From Protea cynaroides (lineage: Eukaryota > Streptophyta > Magnoliopsida > Proteales > Proteaceae): a DNA stretch of 64,000 nt. The first letter of the stretch is position 1. Each line of letters starts with the position of its first letter. A program made the translations under genes and the position numbers. Of the stretch, positions 11,183-22,124 are shown one piece after another. Where the stretch lies: NCBI GenBank assembly GCA_028583415.1, contig CM053269.1, positions 27,160,254 to 27,224,253 of the forward strand, in the 5' to 3' direction. The notes beneath the pieces are model-generated. The model did not search any database. It was not told the DNA's origin and saw nothing but the letters and a program-made list of their open reading frames with translations.

Positions 11183-12514
11183 CGCCTGTAAAAATATTGC
11201 TATGGCTGCATAATGGAAACTATAATGGCCTTTATGTAAACGCCACAATGTTACAGAATAGATTGAGATAGAAAGGCATTTCTTAGTAAACGTTGTTTAG
11301 TAATATACTTACTTTGGCATTTTTTACAAACACTGGTGTCCGTACTACAACAACTATATCTAAGAACGCTGTTATATTGGTTTGGTTGCCCATATAGTGA
11401 CATTTGTTGGGAAACGTTGTCATATCTTAGGTTTTTTTATATAAAATCCATTCTTGTATCATCACATCCTATAATCTGTTAAAACAAAAATACATAATAC
11501 ATGCAAAATACATAAACAACCATCTCATTAGAACCCAACTACATCCATCAAGGTATAGGTAAACAGAATATTTACACCTAGGAATGATTCTCATACCCAA
11601 GCATGAGTTAGGGAGAATTCATGAAAATAGGAACTTCCTAGAAAATTAAGAATAATAAACTTAACACCTAGTTCATGTTTCAATTCCTAAATATACCTGA
11701 AATGATTTTCTTCATTAATTGTCAATGTAGGCCAGCACTTTCAAGTAATACTTCAAAAAAAGTTTTGGGAAAAGTGACTTGCTTAATGCCATCAGAGGAA
11801 CTTAATGCTGCTCCAAATAATTGGAACACGAGCAAGAAGAAATTCACAGAACAGCTCATAGGCAGCCCATATGTTTTGCTCCATTACGACATGCTCCATC
11901 TAATGAAAAAAAAAAAAAAAAAAGCATAACAATAGAAAATCAGAATATAAAAGGTATTGTATATCTGTTGTTCGTAAATAGAGGAAAAGTAGTACAAGCG
12001 ATCCAGTCCTCGAAAAGAAAGTGTGTCCAAGTCATGAGGTGTTTCAGCTCTTCAAGTATTAATTGTAAAGAAAGGCTAAATCCGCAACCCCAATTTTAGT
12101 TAAGAAAAGAGGCATAAAGTTACTAAACCCATACTCTACACTTTTTCCAACCTAATGGTCCACTTAAATAGAGTCTACAACAATCAAAGAATGGGAGAAT
12201 AAAGAAAAACCATACTGAAATCGATGGTATCGGAGAAAAGCGGATGAGGAGTATACCTGCTATTTCACTGTCGCTACTCGAATACTTTTAGGAGAGCACC
12301 GATAGGCTCACGCACTTGACTCTTTGGACTTCTGAAGAACAAAGGGTGACACTAGGAGACTGAATTGAAAATCATAATAAAAACCAATGGTTTTAAGTTG
12401 AATCCAAAGAAACTGTAGAAATCGAAGGAGTCGTTGGAACAAATCAAATAATCAAACTTCACCGACAAAAAACATTCCGGATGGCAACGAAGACGACAAC
12501 GACAAAGGAGACTA

Positions 12515-12613
12515 GGATTCAGATTCTGAATCCTCTCTTAACCAGAGTTTTGGGTGAAGGTGATTGTCAATCCACTCTTAACCAGAGTTTTGGGTGAAGG
12601 TGATGCTCAATCG
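12515..12613. repeat. Tandem duplication of about 45-50 bp inside the CACTA-like element
   Basis: The words CTCTTAACCAGAGTTTTGGG and TGAAGGTGAT appear twice in succession here. Both arms have the duplication, so it predates their separation. Confidence 0.8.
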
Positions 12614-13014
12614 AAAAGACGATTACGACAATCGAAAGACATCGATAGTAGCAGAGACGATGACACTAACAGCGAGGACTTGACTGCAAGGAGGAGTGAG
12701 AGCAGGGGAGAAGGGAAAGGAACAGACAAAGTATGGGAGGAAACAAAATGTAGTCTACAAGTTTAGCGGCAAAGAGGCGTGGGAAGTGGAAAGGAAACCT
12801 TACGACGGCATTTCCTATAAAATGCCGTTTGACACACTAATCAATACCTGCGTTTCTATACAAACGTTGTATTGTACAGTATCATTGGGTGCTTTTTCTA
12901 CAAAATGCCGCATTGTACAATATCAATTTCTGTGTTTTCTTGGAAACGCCGCATTGTACAATGTCAATAGCTGTGTTTCGAAGAAAACACCACAGTGTAT
13001 CATCTCAATAGTGG

Positions 13015-13172
13015 GATTCAAATTGTCTCCCGCCGCTGGAGGCTTTCCAGCGCCATCCAGCGGCTGGAATAACTCCGACACAAATCCCAATACATCGGGA
13101 TTTGTGTTGGATAAACTCCAGCCGCTGGATGGCGCTGGAAAGCCTCCAGCGGCGGGAGACGATTTCTGTGCT
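13015..13172. mobile_element. 158-bp fold-back MITE, probably Mutator-like
   Basis: Arms 13025-13068 and 13117-13160 are perfect 44-base reverse complements, beginning GTCTCCCGCCGCTGGAGG. A second pair inside (ACACAAATCCC at 13078-13088, complement at 13097-13107) folds most of the centre. The flanks caatagtgg (13006-13014) and caattgtgg (13173-13181) form a 9-bp target duplication with one mismatch, the length used by Mutator-like elements. Arm B has the uninterrupted site near 36779-36787, proving insertion. No coding capacity. Confidence 0.9.
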
Positions 13173-13224
13173 CAATTGTGGCTTTTTCAGATAAATGTTG
13201 CATTATAAAAAAAATCATAGGAGT

Positions 13225-13413
13225 GCAGGTTTTGGTGGTATTTTAAGAATGCATGATGGTAGTGTGGCGGGATGGTATAGTGACCATCCTGGAGTGCTTG
13301 CTTCCGATTTTGTTGTCAAATTAGAGGAAATACTTGTAAGATCTATGCCCAAATTTCATAATGATATGACCATTATGGGCATGTGTTGGGTTTTTTCATG
13401 TGCAAACATTTAG
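13225..13413 (+). pseudogene. LINE-type RNase H fragment (arm A)
   Basis: The frame reads AGFGGILRMHDGSVAGW followed by SDFVVKLEEILV. This matches the first strands of the RNase H domain found at the C-terminus of plant LINE ORF2 (first Asp region and the E-rich helix, with the usual Glu-Ala-Glu changed to Val-Lys-Leu-Glu). A stop at 13411-13413 ends it. The rest of the domain is missing and the CACTA-like element lies directly upstream. In arm B the same scrap is split by the Tork/Ivana-like insertion. Confidence 0.65.
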
Positions 13414-13671
13414 GACAAACACCGTTGATGGCAATGATATATGAGAGAGGTGACACAAAACACTATCATGAACCTCCCGTGTCCTTAGAATGTAAGAAAG
13501 TGCACTAGAAGGAACCTCAGACCCAGACCAAACAATTTCCAAGAGTCTGGCATGAGCAAGCCTAAGTTGGCCAACCAAAAGGAGGTCCGGCTCATGACCA
13601 AGGAGGTGCGGTCGAATACCAGCCGCACGGTCCAGATGTTGAATGAAGGCTCCACCAATTGGATTTGAACC
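13414..13671 (-). other. Unrecognised open frame next to the solo LTR (arm A)
   Basis: The minus-strand frame 13731-13396 stays open for 111 codons and crosses the LTR boundary. The non-LTR part reads like protein (RAAGIRPHLLGHEPDLLLVGQ and SSALSYILRTREVHDSV). The arm B counterpart is 28957-29221. I do not recognise a family. It may be a scrap of a transposon protein; a chance frame is possible. Confidence 0.3.
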
Positions 13672-13676
13672 AGGAC

Positions 13677-16050
13677 TGTCACACCCCAATTCTGGACAAT
13701 CAGTGGTGTGATGAACCGTCATGTAAACCAACGGTTCAAACTAGGATCTCATCTAGGCCATACCCACCCGGTTAAACCAAGTACATTCCATAATAATAAT
13801 CAGAGTAATTAAACAATAGCGGAAGTTTCTATTAATAATGAACTGAGTAGCTAATAGTGATAATAAATAATTAAATTTAATTATCTTCAAATAACTCAAG
13901 ACATAAAGTAAAATAATCAATTACATGTTCCAGTAGTCAAAATAGGTAAGCTAATAAAAAACACATTGGTTGCACTCGCATGACGGATCATGCACATCCT
14001 CCACAGCTTCCACGTCTATAGCCGCCATGTGTCCATACAATGGTGCATTCACGTAGTCTTCTACAATAGGACATGCATCATCAACTAAAAATATTCGACG
14101 TCGAAAGGGTGAGGACACATCATGGCTCAGTGAGCAAACAAAACAATGCGCAATCATATGCATGCATTCAATTTATGTCTTTGGTCTGGTTTTAAGTTTG
14201 TAATGTGCTATAGAAAGGATTGGTGGCTACCGCACCTCTATACATGAGTGTGTGAATCAGCCCAATGGATCAAACTCCACTGTCGTCCCACATGCACCCA
14301 CCATGGAATAGAGATAGAGCTAAAGTGTCTGGATCACACACTGTCAATACTTCTCTTGATGCCCTACCCATACCAATACGTAAGCCCCTATTGGTGAGGA
14401 CTTGCAAACTAAGCTCGCAACTAACCAATCTTAATGCCATCTAAATGTATCTAAGGCCTCACCCTAGCATCCCTCAACATGTCCAAAGAAATAGAGCTAA
14501 GACCCCCCGACAGAGTTAAAGACCACACGGTCAGAGACCACCTCCCCTGATGCCCTACGACATAATAGTTCCACTAAGGTAATAGCGATACGACGATGTT
14601 AATGGGCAAGACTTGAGTAGAGATAGAGCTAGAGACTACAGTGCCACGTCCTCCCCCTGATGCTCCACTTGCATCCAGTACACTAACCATACACACAAGC
14701 ACTTGCTAATTCCTAGCATCATCATCATCATGTCATAAATAGACAGAATTAAATATGCATGAGCAGAATATAATAGTAATATTGGATGACATGTGAGATG
14801 CATATTACAAACATACAAGCATAAAAACATTCATTTCATTAGACACATAAAATAAACAGTTTTTTATTATCCAATTAATTTAGGTCTTGTTCCCTCACAT
14901 TTGATTGATGTTTGTTCCCCTCCCAAGCTTTGAAAGTCACTTTAAATAGCTTGTTATTATCCAATTAATTTAGGTCTTGTTCCCTCACATTTGATTGCTA
15001 TTTGTTCCCCTCCCAAGCTTTGAAAGTCACTTTGAATCTATGGGGAACCTAAACAATTAATGTATTTAAGTTAGTATTCAAGTTTACTAGGTTACAGTAG
15101 TCAAAAACCTAATTTGAAGTCAAACAGGCTTTCTGAAACTGTATGGCTGCAGGTGTGGCTGCACTTGTGGTCTCAATATTTACAACCACAGCATGTGACC
15201 ATACCTTCTCTGGGTTCTTCCCGAGAGCGTGTGATCGATCATGTGACTCCTGTGTGGTCGACCATAGCTGCGACCACACGAAGTTTTGGTCGATTCTTAT
15301 CCTCAACCCAATCCCTTCATGAGTCGATTCCTTGGTTTATCATTAGGGTCCTTCCTATGATCGATTTATGGCCTTAAATTCATAATTTTTGCAAAGTTAT
15401 TGGTCCTAACCTATTCCCCATGGTTTTTCCTCTGAGATTTGCTCATGGAGTCTCATGGTCGAGATCCTACTTTGATTCAGCATCTCAATTACAATGGGTG
15501 ATCCTATTTTAGTGTTCTACTACTACAGGGAAAGGTTTTATACCTTGAATTTGTAGAGAACTATAACCTTCTCTGCAATTTTTCCTCCTAGTCTTCTTCT
15601 CCAGATCTCCTTATCTTTCTCTTCCTCTCTCTCTTTCAATTTGGATTCTAAAAGAATGAGAGAGGCTAAGGGACGTCCTGTATACAGAGAGAAATTCTCC
15701 ATATAGAGTTTCACTTTAATTAAGAAAGAGATCCCTTAGTTTAGGAAAGTTTTCAAAACTCGGAGTCGGTCTCATCATCATTTGGTTGCACATGTGGTCG
15801 CAGAATTCATTGACCACTCGTCTCAAATATGCAACCACACTTTGGATTTTTGAGTGGTCTCTCTATTTTAAGGTGTAGTCGACCATACCAGCTCAGGTAT
15901 GCTACCACACACTCCAAATCGACTGGTTTTGGGTTAATTTACATACTTAACCTTGTGGTTTCTTCACGCATTTGGTCCACTTGGTCCGACCATGATAAGA
16001 AGACCTGACAAGACATGGTTAAACCAAGTTAGTAGAGTGTGGGTCTTACA
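13677..16050 (-). repeat. Solo gypsy-type LTR (arm A)
   Basis: On the minus strand the LTR runs from TGTAAGACCC to GGGGTGTGACA, 2374 bp, flanked by aggac (13672-13676) and tggac (16051-16055), a target duplication with one mismatch. There is no internal sequence, so it is a solo LTR left by recombination. It is related to the LTR of the gypsy element at 17605-20014 in opposite orientation. An 89-bp unit is duplicated in tandem at 14864-15041. Open frames inside (for example 13951-14163) have no recognisable domain. Confidence 0.85.
14864..15041. repeat. 89-bp tandem duplication in the solo LTR
   Basis: Two consecutive units contain TTATTATCCAATTAATTTAG and TTCCCCTCCCAAGCTTTG. Both arms have it. 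Confidence 0.85.
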
Positions 16051-16055
16051 TGGAC

Positions 16056-16242
16056 ACCCTCTCCCTATATGGAAAGACTATCTCTAATGGTTTGAAGAAG
16101 GTAAGAATGGAGGAAAATCCTTCCCTTTCCATTATGGGATCCTATACTTACTGGTTTGAGCAAAAGGGAGATTTTAATCTCTATTCTCTTAATTAGTTTG
16201 ACAAACCCAAGAGATTGAGAGAGGGATTCTGACGCATGAACT

Positions 16243-16301
<59 letters not shown>

Positions 16302-17604
16302 TAAAAGAAAGCAAGAAGAACAGAGAAACTCTTCTCTCATTACCGCCCAGCAAAGAGGAGACATAGAGGAGAAAGTAAAGAAAGAGAGGAGGAGAATCAA
16401 CCTCTGGATTGTAGACTTCGTTACTAGAAACTTGGAGATCAAGGGAGACAAACATTATAAGTTTTCCCTCCCTTTAAAACCTGAACTGTCTATTAGAGAT
16501 TTAAAAGAAGATGATCTAGTAATGGTGGAAGGGAATAGTGTTTCTTCACCTTAATGGCTATGGTGCCATAATTGAGTGTCTAAGACACCATTAAGGGAAG
16601 AATTGTCCCTCACCATTAATGGTAGAGATGTGAACCATTTGGACTGCCATCTATAGATCCAAACAGTGAACGGTAGTGTACTTGGCATATCGGTTGAGTG
16701 AAATCGGATCAATTGGATTGAGAATAAACAAAGAGACTGAGAAAAATATCCACGAACTTTGAAAACCATAGAATGACCTTTAGGGATCTTGAGTTGACCC
16801 TTGGACACTCGGATCATTTATTAATGAAAGGATCCGAATGCTTTAAGATTGGATCTGGAGTTTAGAACCAGATCAGGTATCTCATTATTCTGACAAATCG
16901 AAATAACAAACAAAACCTAGCATAGAAATTGAGTTTGGACTGGAGCCCAAACTCCATACATAAACTAAGAAAAATATGGGAATTTCATCGAAAGAGTTTG
17001 GAGATCATCGAACCATGTTCTGATGTGCGGATGATGGGACGAGCCGCAGGACCCTGTCGTTGTGATGTGTGGTCAAACACCAACCGTACGCCATTTCGAT
17101 GGAGGATCTCAGTTGACCTTGGCCGGTGGCTGTCTCTAATTTATTTAGATTTTATCAAGGCCTTGGAACCTAGTTTTGACCATTCCATGATGTGAAATCC
17201 ATTGCGCATCATGTTTATCTGAAGTAAGTTTTGGTTTACCCTATGAAATGATTAACTATGCCTCAACTCCATTTTGTGAGATCTTAAACCCAGTCTACTA
17301 GAGGTAGGCAACCTTTTTTGGTGCGGGTATTGTCAAACGACCACGTTTTGATGTGCGGTTGGTGACACGTGCCGCACGCCTGGTAGAGCAGACCATGTGG
17401 TCTACTACGTGCCGCACGTGATTTTGGCCCCAGATGTTGACCATCCTTGGTCAGTAGCTTACTGGAATTTTTGTAAGCCTGGTATGGGTTTAGATCTCCG
17501 AAATCAAATGTCTAAGAGCATTATTTAGCTTGGTTAAGCTAATTACCCTATATCTGTTTGGACAGCTTGCTGCTTACTCTTTTAATGGCAAGAAACCCTT
17601 GGAC
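16056..17604. other. Unassigned block with (GA)n microsatellite (arm A)
   Basis: About 1.5 kb with no recognisable domain. A (GA)n tract at 16247-16299 is about 53 bp, against about 38 bp in arm B. An 88-codon frame at 16929-17195 is conserved in arm B (25472-25738) but shows no motif. The words GTGCCGCACG recur near 17345-17420. The block may be part of an older element into which the solo LTR inserted. Confidence 0.6.
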
Positions 17605-18385
17605 TGCCGCACGCCACGAACCCCGGTCTAACCTTACATTTCGTGTCGTGACCCGTCTACATATCATGGTCGAGCCAAGTGGACCAAGTGTGTGAAGAAA
17701 AACCAAGACCCAATATGAAAATTTACTCAAAAATAGTCAAAATGAGGGTAGGGTCGCAGGTTTTAACAGGCAGGTCCGACCCCCCCCCATCGACCCCCAC
17801 CATCGACCCGTAACCAGGGGTCGCAGAGGTCTATGAATGTGTCCGACCCCCCCATCGACCCCCGGTAATCGAGAAAAACAGCACGAACCAAAAATCAGGA
17901 AACGTTCCTAATTTCAATTGGAACCTTTCCTAAACTCATTGGGATTTATTTTGGGAGGTTTTACTCTATAAATAGGACGTCCCTAAGCCTCTTCCACTCC
18001 TTTTACAACCCTAATTGGATTGAGAGAAAGAGAAGAGAAGGAAGAGAAGGAGAAGAGAAAGAGAATTGAAGAAGAAGACCAAGGAGGAGATAATTCAGAG
18101 GAAACTCTAAATCTCGGCAAACCTAAGGTATAAATACATTCCCCATGATTTATTTAAGACCTTAGAATGGTTTATGAAGAGGGTATGACTTAGAAGAAAC
18201 CCAAATCACCCATCCATGGTTAGGTTTCAATGAAAACCATGGAGGAGATCATTGAAACCATGTAGGTGAATAAAGAATAGTTCTAAACCATAGAACATGT
18301 ATGGAATGGACTATAGAAGCAAGCCATAGGACCCCAAACATGAATGAATGAAAGAAATTTGATATTTTTTACTCAAACCATGGGG

Positions 18386-18607
18386 GGTCGCACCTAGGGT
18401 CAATGGAACATCCGACCCTAGCATCGACCTCCAGCATTCGGGAAACCCAGAAAAGGGGTGGTCGCACCTAGGGTCGATGGAACATCCGACCCTAGCATCG
18501 ACCCCTAGTATTCGGGAAATCTAGAAAAGGGGTGGTCGCACCCAGGGTCGATGGAACCTTCGACCCTGGCATCGACCCTACAACAGGGGGTCGCAAAAAA
18601 CTACTAC
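18386..18607. repeat. 74-bp tandem repeat, three units, hairpin-forming
   Basis: Units start at 18386, 18460 and 18534 with GGTCGCACC(T/C)AGGGTC. Each contains GGGTCGATG and, 16 bases on, CATCGACCC, which can pair as a hairpin (unit 1 has one change). Related GTCGACCC-type words also occur at 17775-17870. Confidence 0.85.
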
Positions 18608-19030
18608 TCTACCTGCGACCCGTCCTGCTACCCCCAGTTAACAGCAAATTATAAAAATTAGAATAAATTCTAATTAAATTCTATCGACTTTCTTAGGTCT
18701 TCTAGCAATAAAATATTGTTATAAAGGTGATTCTTAAGGCTTGAAAGAGGATCTACTAGCAAGCAAAGGTGTGGAAACAGGACTCTAAACTAATTGATTA
18801 ATAACAAATTATTTTTATTTCTTGAGTCCAATGCCATATTGATTCTATGCGTGTATGCTTATATGTGCATTCAACATGTCATCCAATATTTCTATTATTT
18901 GTTCATGCATATTTACTTTATTGTTTATAACATGATGGTGATGATGATGATAGGAATAGGCATGTGAATGTATGTGTGTGGTTGGTGTACTTAATGCGAG
19001 TGAGTATCAGGGGAGGTGTGATGGGGACGT

Positions 19031-19465
19031 CAATAAACGTTAACCTTTGGCGGGTCTCAGTACTTTAGCTTTATCTCTAACTCAAGTCTTGTGCATTAGC
19101 ATCGGCATATTGCCATTACCTTAGCAAAACTATTACGTCATAGAGTATCAGGGGAGGTGGTCTCGGTCCTTGTAGTCTCTGACTCTACCGGAGGGCCTTA
19201 GCTCTATCTCTATGGACGTTCTGAGGGATGCTGGGGTGAGGCCTTGGATACACTGTTTGGCATTAGGATTGGTTAGTTGCGAGCCCAGTTTGCAAGCCCT
19301 CGCCAGTAGGGGCTTACGTGTTGGTATGGCACTGTACAGCAATAAACGTTAACCTTTGTTGTACAATGTTATGGTAGGGTGGATGGGGACGACAATAAAC
19401 GTTAACCTTTGGGCGAACTTCCACACCCTGTGTATAGAGGTGGGGTCAATAAACGTTAACCTTTG
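19031..19465. repeat. Four dispersed copies of a 19-base sequence
   Basis: CAATAAACGTTAACCTTTG occurs without change at 19031-19049, 19340-19358, 19393-19411 and 19447-19465. The aligned positions in the solo LTRs of both arms lack it. Two copies are flanked by short inverted words (TGTACA at the second, GGTGG/CCACC at the fourth). Confidence 0.9.
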
Positions 19466-20016
19466 ACCACCTAAACCTTTCTATTGAGCATTGCAAACTT
19501 TAAACCAGACCAAACATATAAATTGACTGCATGCATATGTATTGTTGTATTATTTTGTTTACTCACTGAGCTCAAGTTGGAGAGCTGACCCTCGCACACG
19601 ATTCTTTTTAGTTTCTGATGTTGCAGGTACTATGATTGAAGGTTATGTCGACACGCCAACATATGAACATGTGACGACTGTGATGAGCAAGCTGTGGAGG
19701 ATGAACATGGTTCGTTAAGCGAGCGTTTCAACGGTGGATACGTTTAGTGTTTAGTTTTCGTATTTGGATATTGTAACATGTATTAATTATGTTTTGGTTA
19801 CTTGGAAATAAATGAAATATTAATTATTTATCATGATTAGACCTCAGTTCATTATCTGTAAGACTTCCGCTATTTACTTTATTACCTCTGATTAATGTGG
19901 AATATGTTTTGGTTTATCATATGTGGGATAGCCTATTATGAGATCCTGATTGAATGGTTGGTTTATTGACGGTTCATCACACCATTCTGGTTGGTGCAAA
20001 ATTGGGGTGTGACAAC

Positions 20017-20029
20017 TTGGTATCAGAGC
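20017..20029 (+). promoter_or_regulatory. Primer binding site of the gypsy-type element
   Basis: TTGGTATCAGAGC lies two bases after the LTR end and matches the initiator-Met tRNA complement. This fixes the LTR boundary and the element's plus orientation. Confidence 0.85.
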
Positions 20030-22124
20030 TCTCTCAGGCTTTCCCATGAAACCTGAATACTTCCACTAGAGTCCATGAACTGAGTTAGGATAAATTAAAA
20101 GCTTTAATACAAACACACAATAAGCACCTGTGTTGGTTGAGACAGAACTTAAACAAGACAATAATGTACATATAAAAGGTGGAACCATATATATACACTC
20201 AAACAGAAAGAGAAGACCAAAAATTTATCCTGATAAACAAATAATATAGGGTATTATTATAAGTTGGATAGTTATCTAAGTATACAAGTGATATTGTACA
20301 GTAGAAAGAAGAAAGCATCTATACAACAGAAAAGTTGGAATACCGAGTTGGTACTCACGAGATGTGAAACTCGATGTATAACAAAGAAAGAAGAAAAATG
20401 GCTAATAATGCCAAAACCCCTGTAGAGATAAAGGAAAAGATCTCGGGCTGAATGCGACAGAGATAGGAGAACAATAGCTATACACCAAAAATGAGAGTAA
20501 CTATAAAAAAAAATAAAGCTATACTCCTGGGTAACATGGAGACTCAGAGTGAGATCCATTACAAGCTGATCTATTGCCCACTAAGCAAGAAGAGGATGTT
20601 GCAACTTGACCCCACCACTATCTGGGTTGAGAATGGGTAATGAAAACTCATCTGAGCAGATGCTAGATAATGATAATTAGATTAGAGCGAATTAAAGGAG
20701 GTGAACAACTAGGCCACTCCAGCCAATCACCTGGACTACCCAAGTTGCTGATGTTACATCAACACCTCCGAGTCAGACCAAGTACGATATCAATTGGCAG
20801 CAACATTGTACCCCAACACCTATTAGCTATAACACAGTGCATACCATACAGCAAGACCCTGTAATGCACATCCCAGTGCAGAAGCTTGGTGCATAACAAG
20901 CAGTGTATCAAGGTGGCCTTTATCAGCCAACGATTTATGGGATAGCTGCATCATGACAAAATGATCTGACCAAGGATTGAGGGATATTTTCTGAAAATGA
21001 AGCCTTAAACGTTTTCAGCAAAGGATCAAATCTATTGTGGCCATGTAACTAGATATGTTTATATAGGATGTGGTGCATTATTGATTTACTCTTATGATTA
21101 TAGAGGATGCTCATACCAGATTTTAATTTCTTGTACCTTGACAGGATACCTTATTGATTTAACCTGTCAATTGGAGTTATAGATATTGTTTCTTTAGTAT
21201 TAGTCTTGATTATACCAATCTGAGCCACTCTTATGATCGACAACATGAACAGAGATACGAACTAAATGAACAGTTAAATGTTTAATCATGTTGAGCGTAC
21301 ATCTTCTGATTTATACCTGATTTACTGATGTACGAAATCTTCTTCAGATTTATTCCTGTAATGCCTTGACCATTGGCATTATATATTCGATAGAACCGTA
21401 CTCTTGAGGTTAAGAATTATAAAACCTCTATTTCCATGAATTTAGACCACCGTGTAACTTAACGACTTTTTAATGCCAGTTGGATTACCATAGAATTACT
21501 CTTGATTCTTTAAACCTAGGTTCACTAGATAAAGCAAGTGTTTGTCATTATGCTAAATCGATAGAAGGAAGTGAATCACTTTTGGATGAACATTTTGATT
21601 CATACACTCCCTGACCTTTGTTGATTAAGATGTTTAGTGATAATGGAATTATTGGAAGAAAGATGATTGGATTCAGATTAAATACTATGGCCAATGAACC
21701 TCAGATGAAGTAATGGAGAATCTATTTTGAGATTGCTAAATGGATGGATATGAGTCATGTCTATAAAAAGAGTGCATAAGCAAAAATGAGAACTATCAAG
21801 AGTAGCCAGTAAAGAAATAGATAGCACTCAAGTAGAGTTAAAGATGGTTATATCGGTATGAATTTTGACAAGGTAGAAGATTCCTAAAGGCAAATTTAAG
21901 AGTGGATACCAGGATAAAGTCATGGCATAAGTAGTACTCGATTTAATACAATGATAATTGAATTATGCCCAATGTTGAGGGATATGATTAAGTAAAGACC
22001 AAAATAGTTTGGCTGAATTAATGCATTTATAAGCATATACCCTAATGCTTATAGATAGACTTGGGATATGAAGTAACAATCACAAGATATTTTTCGAGGT
22101 ATATGGAAGAGAGAGCAAGGTAGA
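20030..22124 (+). other. Decayed internal region of the gypsy-type element
   Basis: About 2.1 kb of AT-rich sequence with stops in all frames. Near 20700-20870 a broken frame is rich in Gln, Pro and Ser, as gag C-termini often are, and near 21020 a Cys/His-poor trace could be a lost zinc knuckle. I cannot support protease, RT or integrase. It could also include an unrelated insertion. Confidence 0.4.

Larger units (their letters stand above)
11183..13225. mobile_element. CACTA-like non-autonomous DNA element (arm A)
   Basis: In arm B the element runs from CACTCCTGTGATTTTTTT to AAAAATTTTACAAGTG-type ends, so both termini read CACT inward. Here the left end has decayed to CGCCTGTAAAAATATTGC. 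Near the right end (12830-13014) about four units of roughly 42 bp carry AAA(C/T)GCCGCATTGTACAAT, and related AAACG words recur near the left end. Subterminal arrays are typical of CACTA elements. There is no transposase frame. A 3-bp target duplication is not evident (tgt against cag), so superfamily and exact ends are uncertain. Confidence 0.55.
4092..17604 (+). repeat. Inverted repeat arm A (13.5 kb)
   Basis: This stretch reappears in reverse complement at 25063-54387. Order and orientation of every component match: LINE ORF2 and ORF1, Ale-like copia, LINE 5' block, CACTA-like element, RNase H scrap, solo gypsy LTR and the (GA)n block. Homology stops exactly where the gypsy LTR begins at 17605. 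Private to this arm are the fold-back MITE (13015-13172 plus target duplication), an 88-bp tandem duplication at 7786-7961 and the gypsy insertion that ends the arm. Without the MITE and the 88-bp duplication the arm is about 13.26 kb. It is probably one of two haplotypes; a real duplication is the alternative. Confidence 0.9.
17605..20014 (+). repeat. 5' LTR of the gypsy-type element (2410 bp)
   Basis: The LTR starts TGCCGCACGCC and ends GGGGTGTGACA, aligning along its length with the solo LTRs of both arms (shared CATGGTCG and CCAAGTGGACCAA near the start, ATTGGGGTGTGACA at the end). The first bases have decayed from TGT. It contains a three-unit 74-bp tandem array (18386-18600) and four copies of a 19-base sequence (19031-19465) missing from its relatives. 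Confidence 0.8.
17605..22124 (+). mobile_element. Gypsy-type LTR retrotransposon, 3' side lost in gap
   Basis: A 5' LTR (17605-20014) is followed two bases later by an initiator-Met primer site. The insertion point is the exact end of homology with arm B, so it is private to arm A. Downstream to the gap there is no long open frame; some Gln/Pro-rich wording near 20700-20900 could be decayed gag. The superfamily is inferred from LTR length and form, not from coding domains. No 3' LTR is seen before the 500-N gap. Confidence 0.7.

Noticed and set aside
13951..14163. 70-codon frame inside the solo LTR, open in both arms
   Set aside because: Lies in LTR sequence and the related gypsy LTR has gaps that break the frame; similarity is explained at DNA level.
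16065..16455. Leu/Ser-repeat frames of 88 and 128 codons, and mirror frames at 26211-26466
   Set aside because: Translated (GA)n/(CT)n microsatellite.
16929..17195. 88-codon frame conserved in both arms (also 25472-25738)
   Set aside because: Conservation follows from the arm duplication; no motif or family recognised.
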